From NCBI GenBank assembly GCA_947441065.1, contig CANESI010000019.1, positions 1 to 50,008 on the forward strand: a stretch of 50,008 bases of DNA. Direction: 5' to 3'. Source of the stretch: Caulobacteraceae bacterium (GTDB taxonomy: Bacteria; Pseudomonadota; Alphaproteobacteria; Caulobacterales; Caulobacteraceae). The stretch's first letter is position 1; the number at the start of each line of letters is the position of its first letter. The notes under the pieces were generated by a model. That model saw only the letters and a list, made by a program, of their open reading frames with translations. It ran no database searches and had not been told where the DNA came from. Below are positions 9,171 to 21,078 of this stretch, piece by piece. Both the position numbers and the translations under genes were made by a program.

Positions 9171-10118
9171 TCAGGCATGGGGGTGCGCCTTTTCGTAGGC
9201 GGCCATCAGGCCTGCGGCATCCACATCCGTATAGCGCTGGGTGGTGGAGAGGGACGCGTGGCCGAGCAGGTCTTGGATGGCGCGAAGGTCTGCCCCGGCC
9301 CCCAACAGATGGGTGGCGAAGGAGTGGCGAAGGGCGTGGGGTGTGGCGCTATCGGGCAGGCCCAATCGCCCGCGTAGATTTTGCATCAGGGCCTGAGCAT
9401 GGCGCGGACTATAGGCTCCGCCGCGTTTGGCCCGGAACAGGGCATCTTCGGGGGTCAGCTTGAACGGCACCTCGGCCAGATAGACCTCTACCGCCTCGGT
9501 GACCGCAGGCAGGACGGGCACGATGCGGGTCTTGCTGCCCTTGCCGGTAATGCGCACCGAGCCTTGCAAAGGCGCATCGGCGAAGGTCAGGGACAGGGCC
9601 TCGGAAATGCGCAGGCCGCAGCCATAGAGCAGGGTCAGCACGGCGCAGTCGCGCGCCACCTCCCACGGCTCGTGCTCCAGATCGCTGGCGGCCTCTTCGA
9701 TCAGACCGAAGGCCTGATCCTCGCTGACGGGACGGGGCACTCCGGCCTTGACCTTGGGGCCGCGCACGAGGCTCATGGCGGCATTGGGCATGCCCATGCG
9801 CCGGTCAAGCCAGCGATGGAATGAGCGGATGGCCGATAGGGCTTGGGATAGAGAGCGCGGCGACAGGGGTCTCTCGCACTGGACCCGACTGGACAGATAG
9901 GACCGCACCTCGGCGGCGGTGATCCCGCCCAGATCCCTGAAACGCAGGGCCTCGCCGCGATGGGTCTCGATGAAATAGAGATAGGGCCCGACACAGTCAC
10001 CGTAAGCTCGCAAGGTGCGCGGCGAGGAGCGACGTTCATGGTCCATATAGATCAGCCAAGCGCGCAGCCCGTCCTGGGCCGTGCTCAGATCGCTTGGCGA
10101 GCCTAGAGCACCGGCCAT
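9171..10118 (-). CDS. xerC: Tyrosine recombinase XerC
   Basis: This site-specific recombinase resolves chromosome dimers at dif together with XerD. It has 315 residues: an N-terminal SAM-like core-binding domain (about 15-110) and a catalytic domain. The catalytic set is complete: R170 in GCGLRISEAL, K193 in TGKGSK, H261 and R264 in HALRHSF, H287 in LLGH and the nucleophile Y296 in QRYT. The spacings between H261, R264, H287 and Y296 match XerD. Its ATG overlaps the end of the DUF484 gene by 16 bases. The DUF484-XerC order also occurs in gammaproteobacteria. It is not flanked by integrated elements, so it is a housekeeping recombinase rather than an integrase. Confidence 0.93.
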   Translation of the reverse strand: MAGALGSPSDLSTAQDGLRAWLIYMDHERRSSPRTLRAYGDCVGPYLYFIETHRGEALRFRDLGGITAAEVRSYLSSRVQCERPLSPRSLSQALSAIRSFHRWLDRRMGMPNAAMSLVRGPKVKAGVPRPVSEDQAFGLIEEAASDLEHEPWEVARDCAVLTLLYGCGLRISEALSLTFADAPLQGSVRITGKGSKTRIVPVLPAVTEAVEVYLAEVPFKLTPEDALFRAKRGGAYSPRHAQALMQNLRGRLGLPDSATPHALRHSFATHLLGAGADLRAIQDLLGHASLSTTQRYTDVDAAGLMAAYEKAHPHA

Positions 10119-10789
10119 CGTTCAGCCGTCCGTTCCACCACCCGCGCCAAGAAGGCGACCAGTTCAGCCCCCATATCGGGGGTAAAGCCCTCAGGGTCAG
10201 ACGAGCCAAAGGCTAAGACGCCTTGCCGGGCCGGGTTCCAAAGGACGATGCGCACCAGAGCGACGCTTTGGATCCGGTCGGCATCTTCGCCAAAGAGCAC
10301 ATCGGCGAGCCGGGGTTCACCCAGCCGGGACTGTCCCTCATGGCCAAGAACCGAATCGACCGTGCCAGGACCGAGCGCGCGCCACCCAGCAGGGGTCCGC
10401 TCTGGCCCCTCAAGGCCGATGACCCCGCAGGATAGGCCAAAGCGCAGTTGGGCCGCATCATTGAGCCGCCGCGCCAGATCCGAATGGTTGCGCGCTTCGA
10501 GCAGGTCGCAGACGGCGGCGTAGGACTGGGCCTGAGCGGCAAAATTGGCCTCTGCCGTATCTTCCAGCTCCTTACGGGCGCTGGATTCGCGGGACTTGGC
10601 GGCGCTGAGGCGGGCCAGAGCGGCGGGACCAAATTCCACGACATTGGCCGCATTGATCCGAAGACCAATCTCTTGCAATAGGGCCTCGTCCTCCCGGATC
10701 AGGCTGGGATGTTGGACGAGAAAATCCCGTACCTGACGCCAGTCGGCCTCTCGGTCCATGTCGCTCTGGGAAGGCGGTTGATCGCTCAC
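10103..10789 (-). CDS. DUF484 family protein (GAF-like)
   Basis: A 228-residue soluble protein of the DUF484 family, a GAF-like fold of unknown function found next to xerC in many proteobacteria. The DWRQVRDFLVQHPSLI segment near the N-terminus is the family hallmark. A helical stretch rich in Ala/Arg/Glu follows (about 65-110), then the GAF-like half. I chose the GTG at 10789 because an AGGA about 11 bases upstream overlaps the transaldolase stop. An ATG at 10759 is possible, and the frame is open further upstream. It lies 13 bases after the transaldolase stop and overlaps xerC, so the three genes form an operon. Confidence 0.85.
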   Translation of the reverse strand: MSDQPPSQSDMDREADWRQVRDFLVQHPSLIREDEALLQEIGLRINAANVVEFGPAALARLSAAKSRESSARKELEDTAEANFAAQAQSYAAVCDLLEARNHSDLARRLNDAAQLRFGLSCGVIGLEGPERTPAGWRALGPGTVDSVLGHEGQSRLGEPRLADVLFGEDADRIQSVALVRIVLWNPARQGVLAFGSSDPEGFTPDMGAELVAFLARVVERTAERWPVL

Positions 10790-10802
10790 AGTCTGACCGT
10801 TC

Positions 10803-11456
10803 CTAAAGGATCGACTGGCCAGTCTTGGCCCAGTCGGCATTGAACTGTTCAAGGCCCCGGTCGGTCAGGGGATGCTTATAGAGCTCCAAGAACACCGACG
10901 GTGGGATGGTCGCGCAGTCGGCCCCAGCCAAGGCGGCGGCTCTGACATGGGCGGCATTGCGCACCGAGGCCGCCAAGATCGCCGTGCTGAAATCATAATT
11001 GTCATAGATGGTCCGAATATCGTGGATCAGCTCCATGCCATCGGCACCATGATCATCGAGCCGTCCAATGAAGGGCGAGACAAAGGCCGCGCCAGCCTTG
11101 GCGGCCATCAGGGCTTGAGCGGCAGAGAAGCACAGGGTGACATTGACCATGATCCCTTCGATGGCCAGAGCCCGGGTCAACATCAGGCCTTCGCGGGTGA
11201 GAGGTGCCTTGACCACGACATTGTCAGCAATGGCGGCCAGCTTGCGGCCCTCGGCGATCATCGATTCCAGATCCGGTGCGACCACTTCGGCGCTCACTGG
11301 GCCCTCGACGAGCGCACAAATCTCAGCAATGACCTCCAACATGGGACGTCCAGACTTGGCAATCAGGGTAGGATTGGTGGTAACCCCATCCACAAGGCCA
11401 GTTTGCGCCAGATCCTTCAGGACCGCCGTGTCTGTCGTATCGAGAAAGAGCTGCAT
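10803..11456 (-). CDS. tal: Transaldolase, short (TalC/FSA-like) type
   Basis: A 217-residue class I aldolase of the small transaldolase/fructose-6-phosphate aldolase family. It interconverts sugar phosphates in the non-oxidative pentose phosphate pathway. The MQLFLDT start, [10 protein letters not shown] and the Schiff-base lysine K83 in VVVKAPLT are present. At the position where E. coli FSA has its active-site tyrosine there is a phenylalanine (F129, in SPFIGR). From what is known of the family this favours transaldolase over fructose-6-phosphate aldolase activity. The ATG at 11454-11456 has AGGA upstream; the frame is open far beyond it, but that extension lies antisense to priA and is not coding. 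Divergent from priA. Confidence 0.92.
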   Translation of the reverse strand: MQLFLDTTDTAVLKDLAQTGLVDGVTTNPTLIAKSGRPMLEVIAEICALVEGPVSAEVVAPDLESMIAEGRKLAAIADNVVVKAPLTREGLMLTRALAIEGIMVNVTLCFSAAQALMAAKAGAAFVSPFIGRLDDHGADGMELIHDIRTIYDNYDFSTAILAASVRNAAHVRAAALAGADCATIPPSVFLELYKHPLTDRGLEQFNADWAKTGQSIL

Positions 11457-11531
11457 GTTCGAGGGTCCTATGTCGGTTGCGTTGACGCTTTTAAACTGCT
11501 TCGCGGCCCCCGGCCATGGCTGCCCGCAATC

Positions 11532-13691
11532 ATGAGCCGGATCGCCGAAATTCTCCTGCCCTTGCCGGTGCCGGAGGCCTTTGACTATGCTGAGCCTGAG
11601 GGCATGGACCTGTCGCCCGGCGCACTGGTCAGCGTGCCGCTCGGCAGTCGGACCCTGACCGGCGTGGTCGCCGCCTTGCGGGACGGGCAGGGCGGCAACC
11701 GGCCTCTCAAGCCGGTGTTGGAACATTTGACCGGGCTTTCCTTGCCGCCCACCACCTTGGCCTTCGTGCTCTGGGCCGCGCGCTATAGTGTTGATGTGCC
11801 GGGAGCTGCCCTGTCGATCGCCTTGCGGGGGGCAAGGGCGCCTCGGCCCCGGCAAGAACGGCGGCTTCAGGCCTCTGGTACGGTTCCGGCGCGGACCACC
11901 CCGGCTCGAAGCCGGGTTCTGGCCGCCGCTCAAGAGCCCATTTCCGGACCTGATCTGGCTATTGCCGCGCAGGTTTCGGCCGGGGTAATCAAGGGGCTGG
12001 TCGATGATGGGGCGCTCAATGTGATCCTCACCGACCCTGATCCCGGCTTTGGGGTTCCCGACCTGACCTTGACCGGCGCCCAGCTCAATCCAAGCCAAGC
12101 GGCATCAGCCAAGGTTTTGACCGGCCTTGTCCAGACCGGGGGTTTCTCAGCGGTGCTGCTCGATGGGGTGACCGGGTCAGGCAAGACCGAGGTCTATCTG
12201 GAGGCGGCTGCGGCGGCGCTGGCCCAAGACCCCACGGCGCAGGTTCTGGTCCTGTTGCCGGAAATTGCCCTGACCCAAGCGGTGCTCGCGCGGTTTGAAC
12301 AGCGTTTCGGAGCCCGCCCCGGAGAATGGCATTCGGCCATCGCCTTGCCGCGCCGCCGCCAGCTTTGGGAAGCGGTCGCAGAGGGTTCCTGCCGCATTGT
12401 GGTGGGTGCCCGCTCGGCCCTGTTCCTACCCTTCAACAATCTCAAACTGATCATTGTCGATGAGGAGCATGATGGCTCCTATAAGCAAGAAGAGGGCTTC
12501 ATCTATCAGGCCCGCGATCTGGCCGTGGTGCGGGCTAAGCTGGAAAATGCGCTTGTGGTTTTGGCCTCGGCCACGCCGTCGATGGAGACCCTGTGGAACG
12601 CCGAATCCGGCCGCTATCGCTGGCTAAAGCTATCGGCGCGGCATGGGGCGGCGGTCTTGCCGGACATTGATCTGATCGATTTGCGGTCAACGGCGCTGGA
12701 GGCGGGCCGATGGCTATCCTTGCCGCTGGTTCAGGCCATGGCCGAGACCTATGGCCGAGGCGAGCAGACCCTGCTGTTCCTCAACCGCCGAGGCTATGCG
12801 CCGCTGGTCCTGTGCAAGGCTTGCGGCGAGCGGATGACCGCGCCCGACACCGAGTCATGGCTGGTCGAGCATCGCTATACGGGGCGCTTGATCTGCCATC
12901 TGACCGGATTTTCGATGCCCAAGCCCAAGACCTGCCCCCATTGCGGCGCGGCCGACAGTCTCGTCTCCATCGGCCCCGGCGTCGAGCGGGTCGAGGAGGA
13001 GGTCAAGGAACGGTTCCCCGAGGCGCGGGTCGAGGTCTTTTCCTCCGACACGGTGGATAGCCCTGAGGCGGCGCGGGCTCTGGTCGAGCGCATGACGGCA
13101 GGCGAGATCGATATATTGGTCGCCACCCAGGCTGCGGCCAAGGGTCACAACTTCCCCAATCTGACGCTGGTCGGGGTGGTGGATGCCGATCTTGGCCTAA
13201 GGGGCGGCGATCTGCGGGCGGCGGAGCGGACCTTCCAGCTTCTGGTTCAGGCGAGCGGGCGGGCAGGGCGCCATGAGCGGGCGGGCCGCGCCCTTCTCCA
13301 GACCTATCTGCCCGAACATGAGGTGATGCAGGCGCTCAAGGCCCAAGACCGGGACGGGTTCATGGCCGCAGAGATGGCCGAACGGGAACTGGCCAAGCTG
13401 CCGCCCTTTGGCCGATTGGCGGCGGTCATTGCCTCAGGGCCCGATATTCCAGCGCTGGAGGCCTATGTTCAGGCCCTTGCCGCAGCCGTACCCAATGCGG
13501 AGGGGGTCGAGGTGTTCGGCCCGGCCGATGCCCCTCAGGCTCTGGTGCGAGGCCGTCGGCGCAAACGATTCCTCGTTCGCGCCGACCGTTCCGTCGATCT
13601 GCAGGGCTTTTTGTCCGCTTGGCGAGCACGGACCAAGGTCCCCAACTCGGTCCGCGTGGTCTTTGACGTCGACCCCTACAGTTTCCTGTAG
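11532..13691 (+). CDS. priA: Primosomal replication protein N' (PriA helicase)
   Basis: This superfamily 2 helicase reloads the replisome at stalled forks. The real start is the ATG at 11532 (719 residues, [20 protein letters not shown]); the frame is open further upstream over the transaldolase promoter. Walker A is GVTGSGKTE, Walker B is DEEHD, and helicase motifs such as [10 protein letters not shown] and QASGRAGRH follow. In the zinc-binding insert, C428, C431, C468 and C471 are present. The inner second zinc site has A437, T440, C455 and T458 where other PriA proteins have four cysteines, so only one zinc is likely to be bound. The gene's end forms a hairpin and it converges with terC. 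Confidence 0.95.
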   Translation: MSRIAEILLPLPVPEAFDYAEPEGMDLSPGALVSVPLGSRTLTGVVAALRDGQGGNRPLKPVLEHLTGLSLPPTTLAFVLWAARYSVDVPGAALSIALRGARAPRPRQERRLQASGTVPARTTPARSRVLAAAQEPISGPDLAIAAQVSAGVIKGLVDDGALNVILTDPDPGFGVPDLTLTGAQLNPSQAASAKVLTGLVQTGGFSAVLLDGVTGSGKTEVYLEAAAAALAQDPTAQVLVLLPEIALTQAVLARFEQRFGARPGEWHSAIALPRRRQLWEAVAEGSCRIVVGARSALFLPFNNLKLIIVDEEHDGSYKQEEGFIYQARDLAVVRAKLENALVVLASATPSMETLWNAESGRYRWLKLSARHGAAVLPDIDLIDLRSTALEAGRWLSLPLVQAMAETYGRGEQTLLFLNRRGYAPLVLCKACGERMTAPDTESWLVEHRYTGRLICHLTGFSMPKPKTCPHCGAADSLVSIGPGVERVEEEVKERFPEARVEVFSSDTVDSPEAARALVERMTAGEIDILVATQAAAKGHNFPNLTLVGVVDADLGLRGGDLRAAERTFQLLVQASGRAGRHERAGRALLQTYLPEHEVMQALKAQDRDGFMAAEMAERELAKLPPFGRLAAVIASGPDIPALEAYVQALAAAVPNAEGVEVFGPADAPQALVRGRRRKRFLVRADRSVDLQGFLSAWRARTKVPNSVRVVFDVDPYSFL

Positions 13692-13694
13692 GGG
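13673..13694. terminator. Perfect hairpin at the priA stop codon (possible bidirectional terminator)
   Basis: CCCCTACAG (13673-13681) pairs without mismatch with CTGTAGGGG (13686-13694) around a TTTC loop. The priA stop codon (13689-13691) lies in the 3' arm. It sits between the convergent priA and terC genes. No T-run follows on either strand, so termination would be weak or would need Rho. Confidence 0.4.
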
Positions 13695-13720
13695 CCAAGT
13701 CTTAAAGGCAGGGAGCGAGG

Positions 13721-14476
13721 CTAGTGCTCCGCTTTGGCCTTCTTCTTCGCTTCCGCACTTCGCGCCATCATGTTGAGACCTTCCACCAGGCCCGAGAAGG
13801 CCATGGCGGCATAGATGTAGCCCTTGGGCACATGGTGGCCGAGGCCATCAGCGATCAGGGTGGCACCTATCATCAGCAAGAAGCCGAGGGCCAGCATGAC
13901 GATGGTCGGATTATTGTGAATGAAATCGGCCAGAGGATCGGCTGCAACCATCATCACGATCACGGCAATGACGACGGCGATGACCATGATGGGCAGGTGC
14001 TCGGTCATGCCCACCGCGGTCAGGATCGAATCCACCGAGAAGACGATGTCGAGCAGGATGATCTGCACGATGGCTGCGGCGAAGTTGGTCGCGATCGGTG
14101 CCTTCTTGTCCATCATGTCGTGACTGGGGGTCACATCGACCGTGTAGTGAATTTCCTTGGTGGCTTTCCAAAGGAGGAACAGGCCGCCGACGATTAGGAT
14201 GATGTCGCGCCATGAAATCTCTTGGCCCAAAGCGGTAAAGACGGGGGCGGTCAGGCCAACGATCCAGGTGATGGCCGACAAAAGTCCCAAACGCATGATC
14301 AAGGCGAGGCTGATGCCGATCCGGCGCGCCTTTTGCCGATCCGCCTCAGGCAGTTTGTTCGACAGGATCGAGATAAAGACCAGATTATCGATGCCGAGCA
14401 CGACCTCCATGACGACGAGCGTCACAAGCGCTGCCCAAGCAGCGGGGTTGGCGGCTAGGGCGATTAAACTGTCCAT
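13721..14476 (-). CDS. TerC family integral membrane protein
   Basis: A 251-residue membrane protein of the TerC/YgdQ/YoaE family. Members are linked to tellurite resistance and, in better-studied cases, to Mn2+ export during membrane-protein metalation. There are about seven hydrophobic segments. The two family acidic motifs are visible: LGIDN with D30, preceded by E24, and [10 protein letters not shown] with D143 and D149. The C-terminal tail is Lys/Ala-rich. The substrate is not known here. The ATG has GAGG upstream, and a GCGCGT/ACGCGC inverted repeat (14502-14516) lies in its leader. It is divergent from the ATP synthase operon. Confidence 0.88.
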   Translation of the reverse strand: MDSLIALAANPAAWAALVTLVVMEVVLGIDNLVFISILSNKLPEADRQKARRIGISLALIMRLGLLSAITWIVGLTAPVFTALGQEISWRDIILIVGGLFLLWKATKEIHYTVDVTPSHDMMDKKAPIATNFAAAIVQIILLDIVFSVDSILTAVGMTEHLPIMVIAVVIAVIVMMVAADPLADFIHNNPTIVMLALGFLLMIGATLIADGLGHHVPKGYIYAAMAFSGLVEGLNMMARSAEAKKKAKAEH

Positions 14477-14814
14477 GGAGGTGTCCTCATTGTCGTTCGA
14501 GGCGCGTCAAACGCGCGCGGGGGCGGCAGTGTGACCCATCTTAAAGCGAGACTTCCCGGAAGAGAAAGCCCCAATACAATCGGGCCGCGTTTCAGATAGG
14601 CACTCGAACCGCAAATGGAAGTGTTTGCCTTGGTTGCAGCGATTTAGATCGCATGCTATGTCCCGCGCGGCTTTGGGTTAGGGGTCTTTTCGAAGGCTCT
14701 TTTTCCCTCGCAATTCTACAAGCGACGTCACGCCTTCAGGCAATGACAGGCCCCTACGCTCTGATGACGAACCCGTTCGTTGGCAGGGCATAATCGCATC
14801 GGACGGATGACTAA
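14477..14814. other. Divergent intergenic region between terC and atpH
   Basis: About 340 bases without a gene, which must hold the promoters of terC (minus) and the atp operon (plus). A weak candidate for the operon is TTGCAG (near 14634) with a 17-base spacer to TATGTC; each matches only three of six consensus positions, so I do not annotate it separately. A GCGCGT-CAA-ACGCGC inverted repeat lies at 14502-14516. I see no riboswitch of the yybP-ykoY type and no RNA gene. Confidence 0.5.
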
Positions 14815-15369
14815 GTGGCGGACGATTCCAAGACGACGGATGTGGGCGCGCGTTATGCGCAGGCCCTGTTTGATTTGGCCAAGGACAGTGATTCGATCAC
14901 TGCCATTGAGGCTGACCTAAAGACCTTGAAGGCCATGTTGGCAGAGAGCGCGGACCTGCGCCGCCTTCTGCCCTCACCGATCTTCAAGTCGGACGTTAAG
15001 GGTAAGGTGCTTTTGGCCCTCGCCGATGCTGGTGCCTTCAACGCCACCACCAAGAAATTCCTTGGCTTTTTGAGCCAGAATCAACGGGTCGCGGCGCTGC
15101 CGTCGATCATCACCTCCTTTGAGCAGCTGTCGGCTGCCCATCGCGGTGTGGTGACGGCGGACGTCGTTACAGCAGTGAAGATGACTGCGGCCCAGACCAA
15201 GGCTGTTGCTGCCGCCCTTCAAAAGGCACTTGGCAAGGCTCCTGAAATTGAAACTCGGATCGATCCTTCTATTTTGGGTGGGATTAAGGTTCGGGTTGGT
15301 TCGCGTCTGTTCGATGCTTCGCTTCGTTCGAAGCTCGACTCCCTCAAGTTCGCTCTGAAACGGGCATAG
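14815..15369 (+). CDS. atpH: F1F0 ATP synthase subunit delta
   Basis: The delta subunit links the F1 alpha3beta3 head to the peripheral stalk. It has 184 residues. The start is a GTG at 14815 with GGACGGA upstream, giving the normal N-terminus with [12 protein letters not shown]. The C-terminal [15 protein letters not shown] signature is clear. It is the first gene of atpHAGDC, 17 bases before atpA. The F0 genes are not in the window, the usual alphaproteobacterial arrangement. Confidence 0.95.
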   Translation: MADDSKTTDVGARYAQALFDLAKDSDSITAIEADLKTLKAMLAESADLRRLLPSPIFKSDVKGKVLLALADAGAFNATTKKFLGFLSQNQRVAALPSIITSFEQLSAAHRGVVTADVVTAVKMTAAQTKAVAAALQKALGKAPEIETRIDPSILGGIKVRVGSRLFDASLRSKLDSLKFALKRA

Positions 15370-15374
15370 GTTAA

Positions 15375-16922
<1,548 letters not shown>

Positions 16923-16951
16923 GCGCTGAAAGACGGGGAAAGCAACGCCGG

Positions 16952-19292
<2,341 letters not shown>

Positions 19293-19297
19293 AGCCG

Positions 19298-19573
19298 ATG
19301 GCCAAGCTGCACTTCTCTTTGGTCGCGCCTGAGCGGCAGCTCTTTTCGGGCGATGTTGATCAGGTTGACGCGCCAGGGGCCGAAGGCGACTTCGGCGTTC
19401 TGGCGGGCCATGCGCCGTTCATGACCACCCTGCGCGAAGGCATCGTGACCATCACGGACGGCACCACCCGCCGCGCCTTCTCGATCCAAGGCGGTTTTGC
19501 CGATGTCACCGGCGACGGCCTGACCATCTTGGCCGAACAGGCCGTCGAGGCTGAGGTTTCAGCGGTCCACTAA
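19298..19573 (+). CDS. atpC: F1F0 ATP synthase subunit epsilon, short form
   Basis: Epsilon couples F1 to the c-ring and in many bacteria also inhibits ATP hydrolysis through a C-terminal helical hairpin. This protein has only 91 residues: the N-terminal beta-sandwich (MAKLHFSLVAPERQLFSG, the PGAEGDFGVLAGHAP signature, and FSIQGGFADV) is complete, but the C-terminal helical domain is absent. The stop is followed by a proper terminator, so this is the natural end and not a frameshift. Inhibition is therefore likely done by something else, such as the alphaproteobacterial zeta subunit (inference). Confidence 0.95.
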   Translation: MAKLHFSLVAPERQLFSGDVDQVDAPGAEGDFGVLAGHAPFMTTLREGIVTITDGTTRRAFSIQGGFADVTGDGLTILAEQAVEAEVSAVH

Positions 19574-19598
19574 GGCCCCTGACCTATCGCGATTAACG

Positions 19599-19636
19599 AA
19601 ACCGCCGCTGGAGTGATCCGGCGGCGGTTTTTGTTT
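19599..19636 (+). terminator. Intrinsic terminator of the atp operon
   Basis: AAACCGCCGC (19599-19608) pairs perfectly with GCGGCGGTTT (19621-19630) around a 12-base loop. It is followed by a T-rich tail through 19636. It lies 26 bases after the atpC stop and is the clearest Rho-independent terminator in the window. Confidence 0.9.
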
Positions 19637-19748
19637 GGGGTGGGCTTTGCTCTAAGTGGTGGCTCGGAACATCTGTACAGACCTGACAAGATAATTGTCC
19701 CCCTGCGACAAAATCCTGCTTGCGTGCGGAACCAAAAAAGGCTCTATC

Positions 19749-19812
19749 GCCCTCGGGCCACGCCTCCCCAACGGGGCGCTGCTCATCTGTAAGGATGGGA
19801 AACACAGATATG
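19749..19812 (+). ncRNA. Probable serC leader RNA (serC motif)
   Basis: The last 60 bases before serC fold into small hairpins: GCC/GGC with a CTCG loop (19749-19758), CCCC/GGGG with an AAC loop (19766-19776), and ATCTGT (19785-19790) pairing perfectly with ACAGAT (19804-19809). The last hairpin encloses the AAGGATGGGA ribosome site and ends directly at the ATG. A conserved leader called the serC motif is known upstream of serC-serA in alphaproteobacteria. Position and ribosome-site occlusion fit, but I matched structure and context, not a covariance model. It would act on translation initiation. Confidence 0.5.
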
Positions 19813-20982
19813 ACAAACCTCGCTAAGCCAGCGATGCGCCCTGCGCGTCCTGAATTTTCTTCCGGACCCTGTGCCAAACGGCCGGGATGGAACCTTGACC
19901 AACTCTCGGGCGCCGTGCTCGGTCGGTCACACCGCTCAAAATTAGGTAAGGGTCGTCTCAAGGACGCTATTGATCGCACCCGTGCGGTTCTGGGCGTACC
20001 CGATGACTATCTGATCGGCATCATGCCGGCCTCGGACACGGGCGCGGTCGAAGCGGCCATGTGGTCGATGCTGGGCGCACGCCCCGTGCAGATGCTGGCC
20101 TTTGAAAGTTTCGGCAAGGACTGGGTGACCGATGTGGTCAAGCAGTTGAAGCTCAAGGACACTGAGGTCCTCGAGGCCGATTACGGCCTTCTGCCTGACC
20201 TGACCAAGGTCCGCGCCGATGCCGATCTGGTCTTTACCTGGAACGGCACGACCTCGGGCGTGCGGGTTCCAAATGCGGATTTTATCTCTGCGGACCGCGA
20301 AGGCATCACCATCTGTGACGCCACATCGGCCGCCTTTGCTCAGGACCTCGACTGGGCCAAGCTCGATGTGACCACCTTCTCTTGGCAAAAGGTGCTGGGC
20401 GGCGAGGGGGCTCACGGGATGCTGATCCTGTCGCCGCGCGCTGTCGCTCGCCTCGAAAGCTATAGCCCCGCTTGGCCGATGCCGAAGATCTTCCGCCTGA
20501 CCAAGGGCGGCAAGGTCAATGCCGAAATCTTTGAAGGCGCGACCATCAATACCCCTTCCATGCTCTGTGTTGAGGACTATCTCGACGCCCTGACCTGGTC
20601 GGAAAAGATTGGTGGCCTGACCGAGCTTCGCCGCCGCGCTGATGCCAATCTTGGCGTTATCGCCGACTGGGTGGCCAAGACCGATTGGGTTGACTTCTTG
20701 CCCGTCGATCCTGCGACCCGCTCCAACACCTCGGTCTGTCTCAAGGTGGTGGATGCTCGCGTCGCGGCCCTTGATGCCGCTGCTCAGGCTGATTTCGCCA
20801 AGAAACTGGCCAGTCTGCTGGAAAAGGAAGGCGTGGCTCTGGATATTGGGGCCTATCGCGACGCCCCTCCGGGTCTGCGTATCTGGTGCGGCGCTACGGT
20901 TGAGACGTCCGATCTGGACGCCCTGACCCCGTGGCTCGACTGGGCCTTTGCCAGCGTCGCAGCCGACTCCCTTTCCGCCTAA
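19810..20982 (+). CDS. serC: Phosphoserine aminotransferase
   Basis: This PLP enzyme converts 3-phosphohydroxypyruvate and glutamate to phosphoserine in serine synthesis, and also works in pyridoxine synthesis. The 390-residue reading starts at the ATG at 19810 ([20 protein letters not shown]). The frame extends upstream and an ATG at 19795 is less likely because the AAGGA lies on it. The PLP lysine is K194 in [20 protein letters not shown] and the C-terminal APPGLRIW-like segment fit the alphaproteobacterial SerC group. It precedes serA by 96 bases in a serine operon behind a structured leader. Confidence 0.95.
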   Translation: MTNLAKPAMRPARPEFSSGPCAKRPGWNLDQLSGAVLGRSHRSKLGKGRLKDAIDRTRAVLGVPDDYLIGIMPASDTGAVEAAMWSMLGARPVQMLAFESFGKDWVTDVVKQLKLKDTEVLEADYGLLPDLTKVRADADLVFTWNGTTSGVRVPNADFISADREGITICDATSAAFAQDLDWAKLDVTTFSWQKVLGGEGAHGMLILSPRAVARLESYSPAWPMPKIFRLTKGGKVNAEIFEGATINTPSMLCVEDYLDALTWSEKIGGLTELRRRADANLGVIADWVAKTDWVDFLPVDPATRSNTSVCLKVVDARVAALDAAAQADFAKKLASLLEKEGVALDIGAYRDAPPGLRIWCGATVETSDLDALTPWLDWAFASVAADSLSA

Positions 20983-21078
20983 TCATCCTCAAGGCCTCGC
21001 CCCGACCTGTCTGAGCGCGCAACGCGCCGAGGCGGGGCGAGGACCTATCCCCTTCATCCGACCCCCGGAGATAAAATC

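Noticed and set aside
10872-11531. N-terminal extension of the priA frame, and the matching upstream extension of the transaldolase frame on the other strand to 12098
   Set aside because: Both extensions lie antisense to the other gene. The canonical N-termini start at 11532 (PriA) and 11456 (transaldolase), with family-typical sequence from there on.
14596-14615. GGTTCGAGTGCC-like tRNA T-arm on the minus strand upstream of atpH
   Set aside because: The flanking bases do not form a T-stem and no cloverleaf can be built around it.
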